From: Paenibacillus sp. FSL R5-0766
GTDB taxonomy: Bacteria; Bacillota; Bacilli; Paenibacillales; Paenibacillaceae
Assembly: GCF_037971845.1 (NCBI RefSeq)
Contig: NZ_CP150227.1
Location: forward strand, 806,001 to 870,000
Reading direction: 5' to 3'
Length of the DNA stretch: 64,000 nt
Part shown: positions 49,369-58,787 of the stretch, piece by piece
Layout: every line of letters begins with the position of its first letter
Numbering within the stretch: position 1 is the first letter of the stretch
Made by a program: the position numbers and the translations under genes
The notes under the pieces: generated by a model
Told to the model about the DNA's origin: nothing
The model's input: the letters and a program-made list of their open reading frames with translations, nothing else
Databases searched by the model: none

Positions 49369-50661
49369 ATGAAACCAGTTGAACAAGAACCAACGGGAAC
49401 CACAAGTCCCGGTCGTGCCAGTGTTGGCATGGAAGATATCGTGCGCGCACATCATGTGCTGCGTGAGGTCATTGTAAGAACGCCGTTACAGCGAGATGCT
49501 GTATTGTCGGCCAAATATAACTGTAATGTGTATCTGAAAAGGGAAGACCTTCAAGTGGTGCGTTCGTTCAAAATTCGAGGTGCCTATAATATGATTCGCA
49601 GTCTGACACCAGCCGAGATGGAGAAGGGTATTGTCTGTGCGAGTGCGGGCAACCATGCTCAGGGTGTTGCTTTTAGCTGTAATGCGCTCGGAATTAACGG
49701 CAAAATCTTCATGCCGAGTACAACACCGAACCAGAAGGTGAAGCAGGTGAGACGTTTTGGCGGCAGCAACGTTGAAGTGGTGCTGATCGGAGATACGTAT
49801 GATGATGCTTATGCAGAAGCAATGCGTGCATGTGACGAACAGGGCATGACGTTCATCCATCCGTTTGATCAACCCAAGATTATTGCAGGTAATGGTACGG
49901 TAGCGATGGAAATTATGGAAAGTCTCGATGAGAATGCCGACTATGTATTCGTGACGATTGGTGGCGGAGGGTTGGCAGCCGGCGTGGGAACCTACATGAA
50001 GACCGTGAGTCCAGAGACACGCATCATTGGAGTTGAGCCACTTGGGGCAGCTTCCATGAGTGAGGCGATGTTCCGCAAACAGGTTGTGACGTTGGATGAC
50101 ATTGATAAATTTGTGGATGGCGCAGCGGTGAAACGTGTGGGCGACCTCACCTTTGATATCTGCAATAGTATACTTGATGACATTGTGAAAGTGCCAGAAG
50201 GCAAAGCCTGTACAACTATTCTGGAGTTATATAATGAAAATGCGATTGTTGTCGAGCCTGCCGGTTCCCTGGCTGTTGCGGCGCTTGAGCAGTATCGTGA
50301 GCAAATCGTGGGCAAGACGGTGGTCTGCGTAATTAGTGGCGGGAACAACGATATCGACCGGATGCAGGAGATCAAGGAACGTTCCCTGATCTATGAAGGT
50401 CTGAAGTATTATTTCATGGTTAATTTCCCGCAGCGTGCAGGAGCTTTACGTGAATTCCTGGAGGAAGTTCTAGGGAAGAATGATGATATCACCCGGTTTG
50501 AATATACGAAAAAGCATGATAAGGAAAATGGCCCTGCCTTGGTGGGCATCGAGCTGATGTACAAGGAAGATTACCACCCGCTCATTGAACGTATGAACCG
50601 CAAAGGTATCGCCTATACCGAACTGAACAAAAATCTAAATCTGTTCAACATGTTAATCTGA
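49369..50661 (+). CDS. ilvA: Threonine dehydratase (threonine ammonia-lyase), biosynthetic
   Basis: 430 residues. It deaminates threonine to 2-oxobutanoate, the first step to isoleucine. The PLP Lys68 lies in 'VRSFKIRGAY', the substrate loop is 'SAGNHAQG', and the phosphate-binding Gly-rich loop is 'IGGGGLAAG'. The C-terminal about 90 residues ('YYFMVNFPQRAGALREFLEEV' onward, in part) form one ACT-like regulatory domain, as in the Bacillus IlvA type of about 420 residues. GTGTGGAGA precedes the ATG. No other ilv gene is nearby. The stop overlaps the acetyltransferase start by one base. Confidence 0.96.
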   Translation: MKPVEQEPTGTTSPGRASVGMEDIVRAHHVLREVIVRTPLQRDAVLSAKYNCNVYLKREDLQVVRSFKIRGAYNMIRSLTPAEMEKGIVCASAGNHAQGVAFSCNALGINGKIFMPSTTPNQKVKQVRRFGGSNVEVVLIGDTYDDAYAEAMRACDEQGMTFIHPFDQPKIIAGNGTVAMEIMESLDENADYVFVTIGGGGLAAGVGTYMKTVSPETRIIGVEPLGAASMSEAMFRKQVVTLDDIDKFVDGAAVKRVGDLTFDICNSILDDIVKVPEGKACTTILELYNENAIVVEPAGSLAVAALEQYREQIVGKTVVCVISGGNNDIDRMQEIKERSLIYEGLKYYFMVNFPQRAGALREFLEEVLGKNDDITRFEYTKKHDKENGPALVGIELMYKEDYHPLIERMNRKGIAYTELNKNLNLFNMLI

Positions 50662-51263
50662 TGAAACATTCCAGTATGCAATCAGATCACCAAGAAACAT
50701 CTCCTCTGATCCGACCTGCGCGCATAGAAGATGCAGATCAGGTCATTCCGTTACTGTATCAGGCGATCGGGGACATTGCATACTCGCTAGCGGGTGAGGC
50801 GGATCATGAGAAGGCGATGCAGATTTTGCAGGCGTTTTATGTACAGGAAAACAACCGGATTAGCTATCGTCATGTGACCGTGATGGAGCAGGATGGGCTG
50901 ATTGCGGGAATTCTGGTAGCCTATGATGGCGGTGAAGCAGATCGTCTGGACCAGCCGATTCTGAATCGAACTGGACGAAGCCGGGATGAGAAGTATGCAT
51001 TGGTCAAAGAAACCCGTCCGGGGGAGTATTATCTGGATACTCTCTCGGTAAGTGAAGCTTATCAGGGGCAGGGCATCGGCCGGGCACTGATGGCTGCTTT
51101 TGAGCAGCAGGGCAGAGACCTGGGTCACTCACAGGTATCCCTGATTGTAGAACGAGACAACGGCCGTGCGCTAATGCTGTACGAACGGCAGGGATATGTC
51201 AAAGACGATGTGATTGTCATCGCTGGACATGAGTATAATCATATGGTCAAACCGATTCAATAG
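50661..51263 (+). CDS. GNAT-family N-acetyltransferase
   Basis: 200 residues. The acetyl-CoA-binding motif A is seen as 'YYLDTLSVSEAYQGQGIGRAL' (in part, about 120-140), with Q-x-x-G-I-G/A pyrophosphate loop 'QGQGIGRALM', and motif B near 'LIVERDNGRALMLYERQGY'. The acceptor is unknown. The ATG overlaps the ilvA stop (TGATG), so the gene is translationally coupled to ilvA. A functional link to branched-chain amino acid synthesis is not evident. Confidence 0.9.
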   Translation: MKHSSMQSDHQETSPLIRPARIEDADQVIPLLYQAIGDIAYSLAGEADHEKAMQILQAFYVQENNRISYRHVTVMEQDGLIAGILVAYDGGEADRLDQPILNRTGRSRDEKYALVKETRPGEYYLDTLSVSEAYQGQGIGRALMAAFEQQGRDLGHSQVSLIVERDNGRALMLYERQGYVKDDVIVIAGHEYNHMVKPIQ

Positions 51264-51312
51264 TGCAGGGAGCTGACGGGTTGAGTCAGTTCTGACTATA
51301 GAAACAAAGAAG

Positions 51313-51347
51313 AAACCGCCATAGGGGCGAATCCTGTGGCGGTTTTT
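51313..51347. terminator. Terminator after ilvA-acetyltransferase
   Basis: AAACCGCCA and TGGCGGTTT with an inner AGG/CCT pair, then TTT. The other strand has TTTCTTCTTT, so it may act in both directions. Confidence 0.85.
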
Positions 51348-51417
51348 GGTATGGTGATATGTTGGATGGAACTTAGCATGAACTTGAACCGGATATTAAC
51401 CATGGGAGCGGATTAAC

Positions 51418-52386
51418 TCAATAATTCGCATAGTCGCTGACCGGCACATTCTGTTCCAGCCATTTCTCGACAGCAGCGGTTTTCTCGAATTTGGCTTCGT
51501 TTACGATGTCCATGAACTTTTCGAGTTTGGTCAGGAAGGCACTGTCTTCGGATGAGTTACGTTGTAAGACAGCTTTGTAACCTTTCTGGGCATTGGCAGT
51601 CATTTTGTTCGTTTCATAGTCAAATAAAGGCGTATTATTCAGGCCATAAAACGTATACAAGGTATAGTTATTCATCAGGTTCTTCACCTGTTGTACCCGA
51701 TTGGACTTGGGATATTCGTTCAGAAATCGTTCCTGCTTCAAAGCGCGATTGAGTATTTCCTGATAGCCAATAACCAGTGCACCATCGTCGGCGGCAAGGT
51801 TACTGGTTTCGACCGCCATGATATTAATGTATTGTTTGATGTCTGGCTTCACGTACGAGATATATTTCTGAAAAGACATATAGTTCATGATTGGATAAAG
51901 AGAACCTTCCAGCATAACCAGGCGATAACCGCTATCCCGTGCTTGCTGGAGCAGTGCACGCAGACTGGCGTCGTTGGTGCGGCTCATCAGTTGGGTGAAG
52001 CTATCATTCCACTTGTAGGCTTTGATCATCTTGTCTTGAACATTAGGCACCAGTAGACGGTCCGTCATGGCTGTTAACGCCTTGTTGCGGGCATTCTCCA
52101 GTTGTAAGACCATCAGAGTTGCATGATGAGTGGTGACTTGATTGATATGAGATTCGAGATAAGTATCCGCGGCAGGCAAGCCGTTCTTTTTGTAGAGCAT
52201 GGACTGAAATGTTTTATATATCGTTGTTGAACTGGCAGTTGTGACTTTGGTATCTGTACTGGAAGATGCGGCAGCAGCAACTCCGGATAATGGACCGACA
52301 GCTGTTTGGAGCAACATGAGGATGGCCGTAACTGTAATGAAGGTGCGCATGCCTTTACGATTGGCAGATTGGAACAATGATGTCAT
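51418..52386 (-). CDS. Secreted protein of unknown function
   Basis: 322 residues from the ATG at 52386, behind GGGAGGTT; the frame continues 15 codons upstream without a ribosome site. A signal peptide (basic start, hydrophobic core about 12-30, cut near 'GVAAAASS') leads to a mostly helical, Gln/Asn/Leu-rich mature region with no Cys. I recognise no family or catalytic motif. It is transcribed divergently from the seven-repeat surface protein, with about 310 bases between them, so they may share regulation. It stands alone up to the terminator at 51313. Confidence 0.7.
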   Translation of the reverse strand: MTSLFQSANRKGMRTFITVTAILMLLQTAVGPLSGVAAAASSSTDTKVTTASSTTIYKTFQSMLYKKNGLPAADTYLESHINQVTTHHATLMVLQLENARNKALTAMTDRLLVPNVQDKMIKAYKWNDSFTQLMSRTNDASLRALLQQARDSGYRLVMLEGSLYPIMNYMSFQKYISYVKPDIKQYINIMAVETSNLAADDGALVIGYQEILNRALKQERFLNEYPKSNRVQQVKNLMNNYTLYTFYGLNNTPLFDYETNKMTANAQKGYKAVLQRNSSEDSAFLTKLEKFMDIVNEAKFEKTAAVEKWLEQNVPVSDYANY

Positions 52387-52700
52387 AGATATGAACCTCC
52401 CGTAGTTGAGAAAATGATAGGTGTTGTTCACTAGTCACTATACATTAACCCAATTGGTGCAGAATGTGGTTGCGGAATGGTGACAAATTCTTCTGTTATT
52501 TTTAACTTTTGGAGGGTGGAAGATAGAGGGAGATTTCTGCGAAAATATTTTTTGTACAACTGGAAACCTTTGAGCTTATCAGAACGTCTTAGTTGTGCAT
52601 AGGAAAATACAGGAATAATGAAATGAACAGCGAATCTATTTCGATGTTAACTAATTGCGAGAATGGGGATATGGATATGAGGAAAGCGGGAGGAAAACAA

Positions 52701-55700
52701 GTGAAGAAGGTAATGTCAGCGCTGGCTGTATCGGCCATGCTGATGTCCGCACTTCCAACGTCGGTTATGGATGCAGCTGCGAGGATCAGTATATATATTA
52801 ATGATGCAGAGTTATCATCTGCTCAGGCACCTGTGATGAAAGGTGGACGCGTGCTCGTTCCGCTTCGGTCCATTTTTGAAGGATTGGACGCGAAGGTATC
52901 ATACACGAACAGAACCAAAACGATTGTTGCAACTCGCGACGATCAGGAAGTTACTTTGAAACTTGGTTCCAAAACGGCATACATCAACGGGGAAGCGATA
53001 TCGCTGGATGTACCTGCAAACACGATTAAGGGCAACACAATGGTTCCAATTCGCTTTGTCAGTGAAGCTTTTGGAGAGAAAGTATTCTGGAACTCGCGCA
53101 ATCAACGTGTAGATATCAAGACAACGGCAACGCCACCAGTGGATGAGACACAATATGCTGCATGGAACATCTACGGTTCGGTATCCGGAAGTAACGGAGA
53201 TGGTCGTGACTTGACCGTGAGCTTCACACGTCCAACTTCAGAGAAGGCGGTATCTGCTTACCGGATTATGCTGGTGAAAACTCGCGATGTGAATAGCTTC
53301 ACGGAGTCCTCAGCCACTGCCGTACCTTCTGCGAACTATACATCGGTTACACCGAATGGCAACAACCCGAAACTGACACTTAACGCGCAGACACGTGACG
53401 TGAACGGGGATTTGCTTAACAGCAATGAAACGTATCGTCTGTATGTACTGACTGTTGGTAACAGCAGCAATAATTATAAAAATGCATTGAACTGGTCTTC
53501 CCAAGCATTGAAGCTCAATAATGTGAAATCCACAGTACAGGCGGTTACAAGCCTGCGTGCCGCAGATATTAGTGACTATGGCGATGGCCGCGATCTGGAG
53601 ATTAACTTCACGCAGCCGAGCACAACATCGAACATTACGTATTATCGTGCATTTGTTGTTAAAGCGAAGGATTCTTCTGCATTCAATCTGGCTGCAGCGA
53701 ACAAAGTGTCCAGTTCGAACTCCACGATCATATACAAAGGCAACACGGCTGCGGTCAAAAGCAAGCTGACTTCTTCGACACGGGATACGTCCGGCGAATT
53801 GATCAAAAGTAACACAGCGTATGTGGTCTACATCCTTTCGGTAAGCACAAATACAACAACAGACAGCAAGCTGTCCGCAGCATCATCTTCACTTACGCTG
53901 TCGGTGAACACAGCAACGTCTCCGGTAATTACACAGGTGAAGGATAACTCGGATTATGGAGTTGGCCGTGATATTCAGGTGACTTTCAACCGTTCATCGG
54001 ATGAGTCCAAGGTGGCGAATTATCGCGTCTTTGTGGTGCGTAACTCGGTTGCCAGCAGCTTTAATCTGACAACGGCAAGCAATCTGTCCTCCAGTCTGTA
54101 CTATACGGTGAACAAAACAGGCAACAACATTACAACGACTTTGCCTTCATCCATGAAGGACACAAGCGGTTATAACGTGACGAATCTGCAAGATTATCGC
54201 ATCTTTGTGATGGCGGTGGGCAATCAGCAAAATGGATACACCAATGCGCTGTCAACTTCCTCCACTGTGCTGAGACTAACAACGAACGGTAACGCGGGAA
54301 TTATTAGCAACCTGGCTGTTGCGGATATTAGTGACTACGGTGATGGGCGTGATCTGCGGGTTTCTTTCAACAAAGCTGCGGATGAATCCAGAATCTCCGC
54401 CTATAGAGTGTATGTAGTCCGTTCCGCTAATGTGGGCAGCTTCACGCTGAGCGCTGCAAATGCGTCGAACAACTATACGCAGGTGAACAAAACGGGTGGT
54501 AACCTGTCCGTTACGCTTCCAAACTATGCGGTAGATACGAATGGTTATACCATTACCAATAACGTTGCTTATCGGGTATTCGTGCTGTCGGTGAATAACA
54601 ACGGAAACTCCAGTCAGAATGCTTTGTCTGGTTACTCTTCACAGATTACACTGTCGGCAAACGCGGCTGTAACCGCTCCGAGCAGTGTGATGCCATCTGA
54701 TATTGGGGATACTGGAGATGGACGCGATCTGCGTGTAACGTTCACTAAATCCGCAGATGAGACAAATGTGAATCACTATCGGGTGTTTGTGGTGAAGTCT
54801 GGTAGCACGTTTAATCTGAACACAGCCAATGTAGTGAATAGCTCAAATTATACGTATGTAAGTAGAACTGGAAGTAACCAGACGATTACTTTATCTAATG
54901 GTTCGAGAACAGTGGATGGTGACTTTATTCGTAATGATGTGGGCTATCGCGTGTACGTGATGGCTGTGAATAATAATACATCTTTGGCAAATGCACTATC
55001 GTCAGCCTCCAGTGTAATCACACTGACTTCAAATTCCGCTGTAGCAGTGGCGAGTAATGTGAATGCAATCGTTAAAGATCAAGGACAGTCTGGAACGCCT
55101 TCGGATGTAACAATAACCTTCAATAAGGCAACTAACGAGGCCAATATCTCCAATTATCGTATTTTGATTGTGCCTGCTAACCAAGTGAGTGCATTCAATA
55201 CAAGTTCTGCTCTTGGAATTAATTCTTTTATTGAAATTAATAAAAACAATGCAGGCAGTCCGGTAGTACTAAACGGTGGACATCGAGATATTAATGGTAG
55301 TGTCCTTGTAGCTGGACAGAAATACAGAGTGTTTGTCTTGTCCGTTTCGGACAGTACATCACGTGTTTCCAATCTGTCCTCTGCTTCCAATGAGTTTAAT
55401 ATCTTTGCACAAGCAAATGCGGTTCAAACTGCCACTATAACAGGCCTTCAAAATACAAGTACTGTAACCGAAGCGAGTTATAAGCTTAGCTTTACTAAAC
55501 CAACTGCTGAAACGGGGATTTCTGCATACCGACTCTTTATTGTTAAAGGAACAGATAATTTGGATATTACTACAGCAAGCTCTAACACTAGCTACCCAAT
55601 TGGAAATCCTGCAGGGGTTGAAGTTACTTTAACAAAAACAGCTATAGATTCAACTGGAGCCAATCTGGTGGAAGGAGCCGAGTACAAGGTGTATATTCTT

Positions 55701-55838
55701 TCAGTTGCTGCAAATACAACAACGAATAAACATACACTTTCAGGCCCATCGGATACATTCAAGCTTGAAAAAGCTCAGCCTACGCCTACACAGGAGCAGA
55801 TGTCTACTACCAATCCACCAGCCTCAAGTGAGGGGTAA
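52701..55838 (+). CDS. Large secreted protein: copper-amine-oxidase-like stalk plus seven 125-residue repeats
   Basis: About 1045 residues from the GTG at 52701 (GGGAGG seven bases upstream); the frame is open back to 52593. A signal peptide precedes the stalk domain (nt about 52780-53120; 'VLVPLRSIFEGL', 'MVPIRFVSEAFG'). Seven tandem repeats follow, each opening with a D-x-GDGRDL-type motif (nt 53197, 53573, 53951, 54332, 54708; degenerate at about 55090 and 55460), then a Y-R-V-F-V-V-K strand, an R-D-x-x-G turn and a Y-R-V-Y-V-L-S-V strand. Spacing is about 376-381 bases. They look like fibronectin-III or cohesin-like beta sandwiches, with acidic loops that might bind Ca2+ (inference). The tail is Pro/Thr/Ser-rich with no sortase motif. 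No enzyme motif is seen. Confidence 0.85.
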   Translation: MKKVMSALAVSAMLMSALPTSVMDAAARISIYINDAELSSAQAPVMKGGRVLVPLRSIFEGLDAKVSYTNRTKTIVATRDDQEVTLKLGSKTAYINGEAISLDVPANTIKGNTMVPIRFVSEAFGEKVFWNSRNQRVDIKTTATPPVDETQYAAWNIYGSVSGSNGDGRDLTVSFTRPTSEKAVSAYRIMLVKTRDVNSFTESSATAVPSANYTSVTPNGNNPKLTLNAQTRDVNGDLLNSNETYRLYVLTVGNSSNNYKNALNWSSQALKLNNVKSTVQAVTSLRAADISDYGDGRDLEINFTQPSTTSNITYYRAFVVKAKDSSAFNLAAANKVSSSNSTIIYKGNTAAVKSKLTSSTRDTSGELIKSNTAYVVYILSVSTNTTTDSKLSAASSSLTLSVNTATSPVITQVKDNSDYGVGRDIQVTFNRSSDESKVANYRVFVVRNSVASSFNLTTASNLSSSLYYTVNKTGNNITTTLPSSMKDTSGYNVTNLQDYRIFVMAVGNQQNGYTNALSTSSTVLRLTTNGNAGIISNLAVADISDYGDGRDLRVSFNKAADESRISAYRVYVVRSANVGSFTLSAANASNNYTQVNKTGGNLSVTLPNYAVDTNGYTITNNVAYRVFVLSVNNNGNSSQNALSGYSSQITLSANAAVTAPSSVMPSDIGDTGDGRDLRVTFTKSADETNVNHYRVFVVKSGSTFNLNTANVVNSSNYTYVSRTGSNQTITLSNGSRTVDGDFIRNDVGYRVYVMAVNNNTSLANALSSASSVITLTSNSAVAVASNVNAIVKDQGQSGTPSDVTITFNKATNEANISNYRILIVPANQVSAFNTSSALGINSFIEINKNNAGSPVVLNGGHRDINGSVLVAGQKYRVFVLSVSDSTSRVSNLSSASNEFNIFAQANAVQTATITGLQNTSTVTEASYKLSFTKPTAETGISAYRLFIVKGTDNLDITTASSNTSYPIGNPAGVEVTLTKTAIDSTGANLVEGAEYKVYILSVAANTTTNKHTLSGPSDTFKLEKAQPTPTQEQMSTTNPPASSEG

Positions 55839-55885
55839 ACACCTCCACAGGGTTGAATGTAAAAATTTACACTGAAACAAACTCG

Positions 55886-55917
55886 AACACCCTTTCCATC
55901 CGGAAAGGGTGTTTTCA
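55886..55917 (+). terminator. Rho-independent terminator after the repeat protein
   Basis: AACACCCTTTCC and GGAAAGGGTGTT form a perfect twelve-pair stem with a four-base loop, followed by TTC. Confidence 0.9.
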
Positions 55918-56062
55918 TTATGTCTGAACAACGATCGTCTGGCGTGTATTTCAAACTTGCTTTATGAAAATCTTGTCGCCAAAAAGGTTCCTAAGACCAT
56001 TGTTACATCGGGAATAAATAATGGATAATAAAGGAAAGTTGTCTATATAGATCGAGCTAAAC

Positions 56063-56093
56063 ATTTACACGAAACGGAGTGGCCAGTGTAAAT
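56063..56093. promoter_or_regulatory. Inverted repeat upstream of the AraC-type gene
   Basis: ATTTACAC and GTGTAAAT are perfect inverted arms separated by 15 bases, 50 bases before the start codon. It is a possible autoregulatory site. A further ATTTACAC occurs at 55864. Confidence 0.45.
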
Positions 56094-56143
56094 ATCTTTA
56101 GTTTACCTTATGTAAAAGCCTATGAGCCGAAAGGAATGATGGA

Positions 56144-57049
56144 ATGCTTGCATTTCGTTTGACAGGCCTGCCGGATTCCCGGTTGCCGCTGTACCTGTAT
56201 TGTGTAGGCACGCAGGAAGAGAAAGTTCTGCATAGACCGGATGGATTTCCGGTGTATCAGTTGTTTTTGTCACGCGGTGGTGAAGGGCAGTTCAAGATAA
56301 CGGGAAAAGGGACATGGACGATGGGAGCAGGGCAGTTATTCATCGTGGAACCCGAGGTTGCGCATGAGTATGTGCCTCATTCCAAATCCAAAGGGGAACT
56401 GGGTTATATCGGTATTGGCGGTACATCGGCTGGATCGGTACTACAATCCACGGGTTTGCTTCAGAACGAACCGTGCCATATCTCTGGTTTTGAAATCATC
56501 TGGTCACGGGTGACCAATCTCTGGCATGCGCTGGATCAAGGAGCAACGGAGATGTGGAACACATCAACCCTGATCTACCAGCTTATTTTGGATATAGCAC
56601 AATCGAAAATTCCATCTGATGTCGGCATCGGAGGTATTGGATCATCGATGGCACAGGACGGCACTGTAAAACACTCTAATCGGGAGCCCGATCCGAGCAA
56701 GGATGCACTCGTCCGAGCAGTAGCATTGATGCATACGCACTACCAGGATGACCTGTTATTGAAGCATGTTGCTGACGCAGTGGGTTATTCGGTGCAGCAT
56801 CTCAACCGATTATTTCACCAGCATTATGGCGTGACAGGGCATCAATATATGCAGCGATTACGTTTGCAGAAGGCTTCGGAATGGCTGGACAAGCATCCAA
56901 GAGCAAGTGTACGAGAGGCGGCAGAGACCGTAGGGATGGAAGTGAACTATTTTATCCGGATGTTCAAGCGGGAGTTTGGAGAGACACCGGGCAAAGGAAT
57001 CAAACATCGGAACCAGCTCCAAATGGAAAAAGACCTCACGAATTCGTGA
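56144..57049 (+). CDS. AraC-family transcriptional regulator
   Basis: 301 residues. The N-terminal cupin-like AraC_binding domain (about 25-100) has 'FKITGKGTWTMGAGQLFIVEP' in part. A C-terminal HTH_18 domain (about 190-285) has two helix-turn-helix units: 'LLKHVADAVGYSVQHLNRLF' and 'SVREAAETVGMEVNYFIRMFKR'. The C-terminal 'FGETPGKG' replaces the usual FG-x-TP-x-x-Y/F. The regulator probably senses a sugar, but no sugar operon is next to it and its targets are unknown. It is convergent with the DUF1129-like gene, 25 bases away, with no terminator seen. The ribosome site is GAAAGGAATG. Confidence 0.9.
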   Translation: MLAFRLTGLPDSRLPLYLYCVGTQEEKVLHRPDGFPVYQLFLSRGGEGQFKITGKGTWTMGAGQLFIVEPEVAHEYVPHSKSKGELGYIGIGGTSAGSVLQSTGLLQNEPCHISGFEIIWSRVTNLWHALDQGATEMWNTSTLIYQLILDIAQSKIPSDVGIGGIGSSMAQDGTVKHSNREPDPSKDALVRAVALMHTHYQDDLLLKHVADAVGYSVQHLNRLFHQHYGVTGHQYMQRLRLQKASEWLDKHPRASVREAAETVGMEVNYFIRMFKREFGETPGKGIKHRNQLQMEKDLTNS

Positions 57050-57074
57050 AGCCCCTTAATCGCTTATATACGTG

Positions 57075-57887
57075 TTATGCTGTTTTCTTTTGTCCAAATA
57101 AAGGCCTTACCGTTGCAAGTCCCACAACTCCGATCACGGCACTCACCCACGGAGCCAGTGCAAATACCGGAAGTTTATCACGCAGTGGATACCCTACAAA
57201 GAGCACAAGGACCACGATGACGATGTAGATGATGATTCCCTTAAGGTTAACCTTAGGTACGGTGTTCTTGTCCGCTCCTTCATCGTCTGGTCGCTCAGCA
57301 AGACGGCGAAGCATCTCCACCAATGCGATCCCTCCAACTGCCGCAATGATCAGAGAGAACAGACTGATGTGTTGGAACGGTTCCGTATCTCCGCCAGTCC
57401 AACCCACGAACAATCCCACACATCCTTGAATCAGCATGACAAAAGACAAAGCCACCCAAGCGATCATGGCATACCACTTTGGTGTCCGTTTCACAGGCTC
57501 TGGATTCTCAGTTGGCTGTGGTTCTACAGCGTTGGCATTCTTTTTCGATGAAGCTGTTGGACTATTACCAAGGGTTGGGCTGGATTTACCCACCTTAACG
57601 GCAGCCGTCTTCTCTGGTGCTGTATTTGTTATCCCGAGCTGTGCATGGATGTCTTGTTCCAGATCAGGTCCGTATAACTCGCGAGCGGGTTTGTTATCCC
57701 GTTGAGCCTGTACGATCGCTTTTCCTGCAGAGAGTATCCACTCTTCCTGTGTTCTCTCGTCCACTGGCGCATGACGCGCAATTGTACTGATCTGGTCATA
57801 CAATTTCACATGTTCAGGTGTCATTCGACTCATCTCGGTTATTTGCCGATTCTGTATTTCTTTAAGCTTCTTATAGGAAATCCCCAA
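57075..57887 (-). CDS. DUF1129-like membrane protein
   Basis: 270 residues from the TTG at 57887, chosen because GGGGGAG lies six bases upstream; another TTG at 57926 has no ribosome site. The cytoplasmic N-terminal part (about 1-75) is helical and contains 'AQRDNKPARELYG', the Q-x-x-G/N-K-x-A-R-x-L-x-G pattern of DUF1129 proteins. A Ser/Pro/Asn-rich linker follows. Four membrane segments fill about 140-265. Function unknown. It is convergent with the AraC gene and has a 39-residue membrane peptide gene upstream on the same strand. Confidence 0.75.
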   Translation of the reverse strand: MGISYKKLKEIQNRQITEMSRMTPEHVKLYDQISTIARHAPVDERTQEEWILSAGKAIVQAQRDNKPARELYGPDLEQDIHAQLGITNTAPEKTAAVKVGKSSPTLGNSPTASSKKNANAVEPQPTENPEPVKRTPKWYAMIAWVALSFVMLIQGCVGLFVGWTGGDTEPFQHISLFSLIIAAVGGIALVEMLRRLAERPDDEGADKNTVPKVNLKGIIIYIVIVVLVLFVGYPLRDKLPVFALAPWVSAVIGVVGLATVRPLFGQKKTA

Positions 57888-57983
57888 TGATTGCTCCCCC
57901 TGTCTACACACGTTCTGATCTTCCAATGGACTGAAGACCCTGACGGTATTTTAGTATACGGGAAGGGCTCTCGTTTCGCAAAG

Positions 57984-58103
57984 TCATTCCTTATAAAAAA
58001 GCTGCTCATGATGGACCCATATCCATACACAGGCCAGTATAACACAGGTGCATAACAGCACCAGTTTACCGTGATGTTGAATCCATTCCAGTAGATGTTC
58101 CAT
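57984..58103 (-). CDS. Small single-pass membrane protein, 39 residues
   Basis: ATG at 58103, TGA at 57984, with GAAAGGA nine bases upstream on the minus strand. A short amphipathic start ('MEHLLEWIQHHGK') is followed by one hydrophobic segment ('LVLLCTCVILACVWIWV', about 14-30) and a short charged end. It is too short for most gene finders. The balanced membrane layout and ribosome site support a real gene. It lies 96 bases upstream of the DUF1129-like gene on the same strand. Function unknown. Confidence 0.55.
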   Translation of the reverse strand: MEHLLEWIQHHGKLVLLCTCVILACVWIWVHHEQLFYKE

Positions 58104-58299
58104 GAATTCATTCCTTTCGGCAGAAGGGTTCCGAGGTATATGCTGCCTATGTTTGTTCGTTTATTTTCCCCTGTTCATGTGAAAAAATACCCTCACCCCT
58201 CCCAGATCTAACGATTGTGTGAAGTATGCATAAAGAGCAGCCGATTCCATCACAATAGTAGCATTTCCAACAGAAATCCAAGATTGGAGTGTGCTTGTT

Positions 58300-58533
58300 A
58301 TGGATAAACAAACAGAATTGACGCGGAAGCTGCTACTGAACAGCAACTCCCGTGGAGTCGTGGACGAGGTTGTATCCTTTGAAGAGAACCTGGAGGATAC
58401 GGAGTATGCAGAAGAACTGACAGATGGCAATTTGAAGGGAAGAAGTTTCTGGGACAATAGTGATTCGGGTCATGAGCATGAGTGGAATGGACGGGTGGAG
58501 ACCCACGAGATGTTCCGTAGAAGCTACGAATAA
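58300..58533 (+). CDS. Small acidic hypothetical protein, 77 residues
   Basis: ATG at 58300 with GGAG about ten bases upstream; a GTG three codons earlier is possible. The protein is acidic, soluble and rich in Glu, Asp and Asn ('EENLEDTEYAEELTDGN'), ending with His/Glu/Arg residues. It has no signal, membrane segment or cysteine. No family recognised. It is a single gene with its own terminator, between divergent and downstream units. Confidence 0.55.
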   Translation: MDKQTELTRKLLLNSNSRGVVDEVVSFEENLEDTEYAEELTDGNLKGRSFWDNSDSGHEHEWNGRVETHEMFRRSYE

Positions 58534-58572
58534 CGACCCTGCAACACTTGGTTTGAATTCCAAATGATATCC

Positions 58573-58605
58573 GGGCCAGCTGTCATCAGCGTGGCTCATT
58601 TTTTT
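58573..58605 (+). terminator. Rho-independent terminator
   Basis: GGGCCA-CTG pairs with CAG-TGGCTC, followed by seven T. Confidence 0.88.
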
Positions 58606-58787
58606 GCGCCTATTATCCGATAAAATGTAGATTGGTAGTCGACGTAGAAAGGGTTCTTACATACGTTGACTTGAAGGTTACAGGATGATAATATATGAAT
58701 AACATCTTAATACACACTAAACTTATCGGATTATATATATTTAATAAATGAAGCTCAACAGGCTAAGCAAGGAAAGGGGAAATCGGT

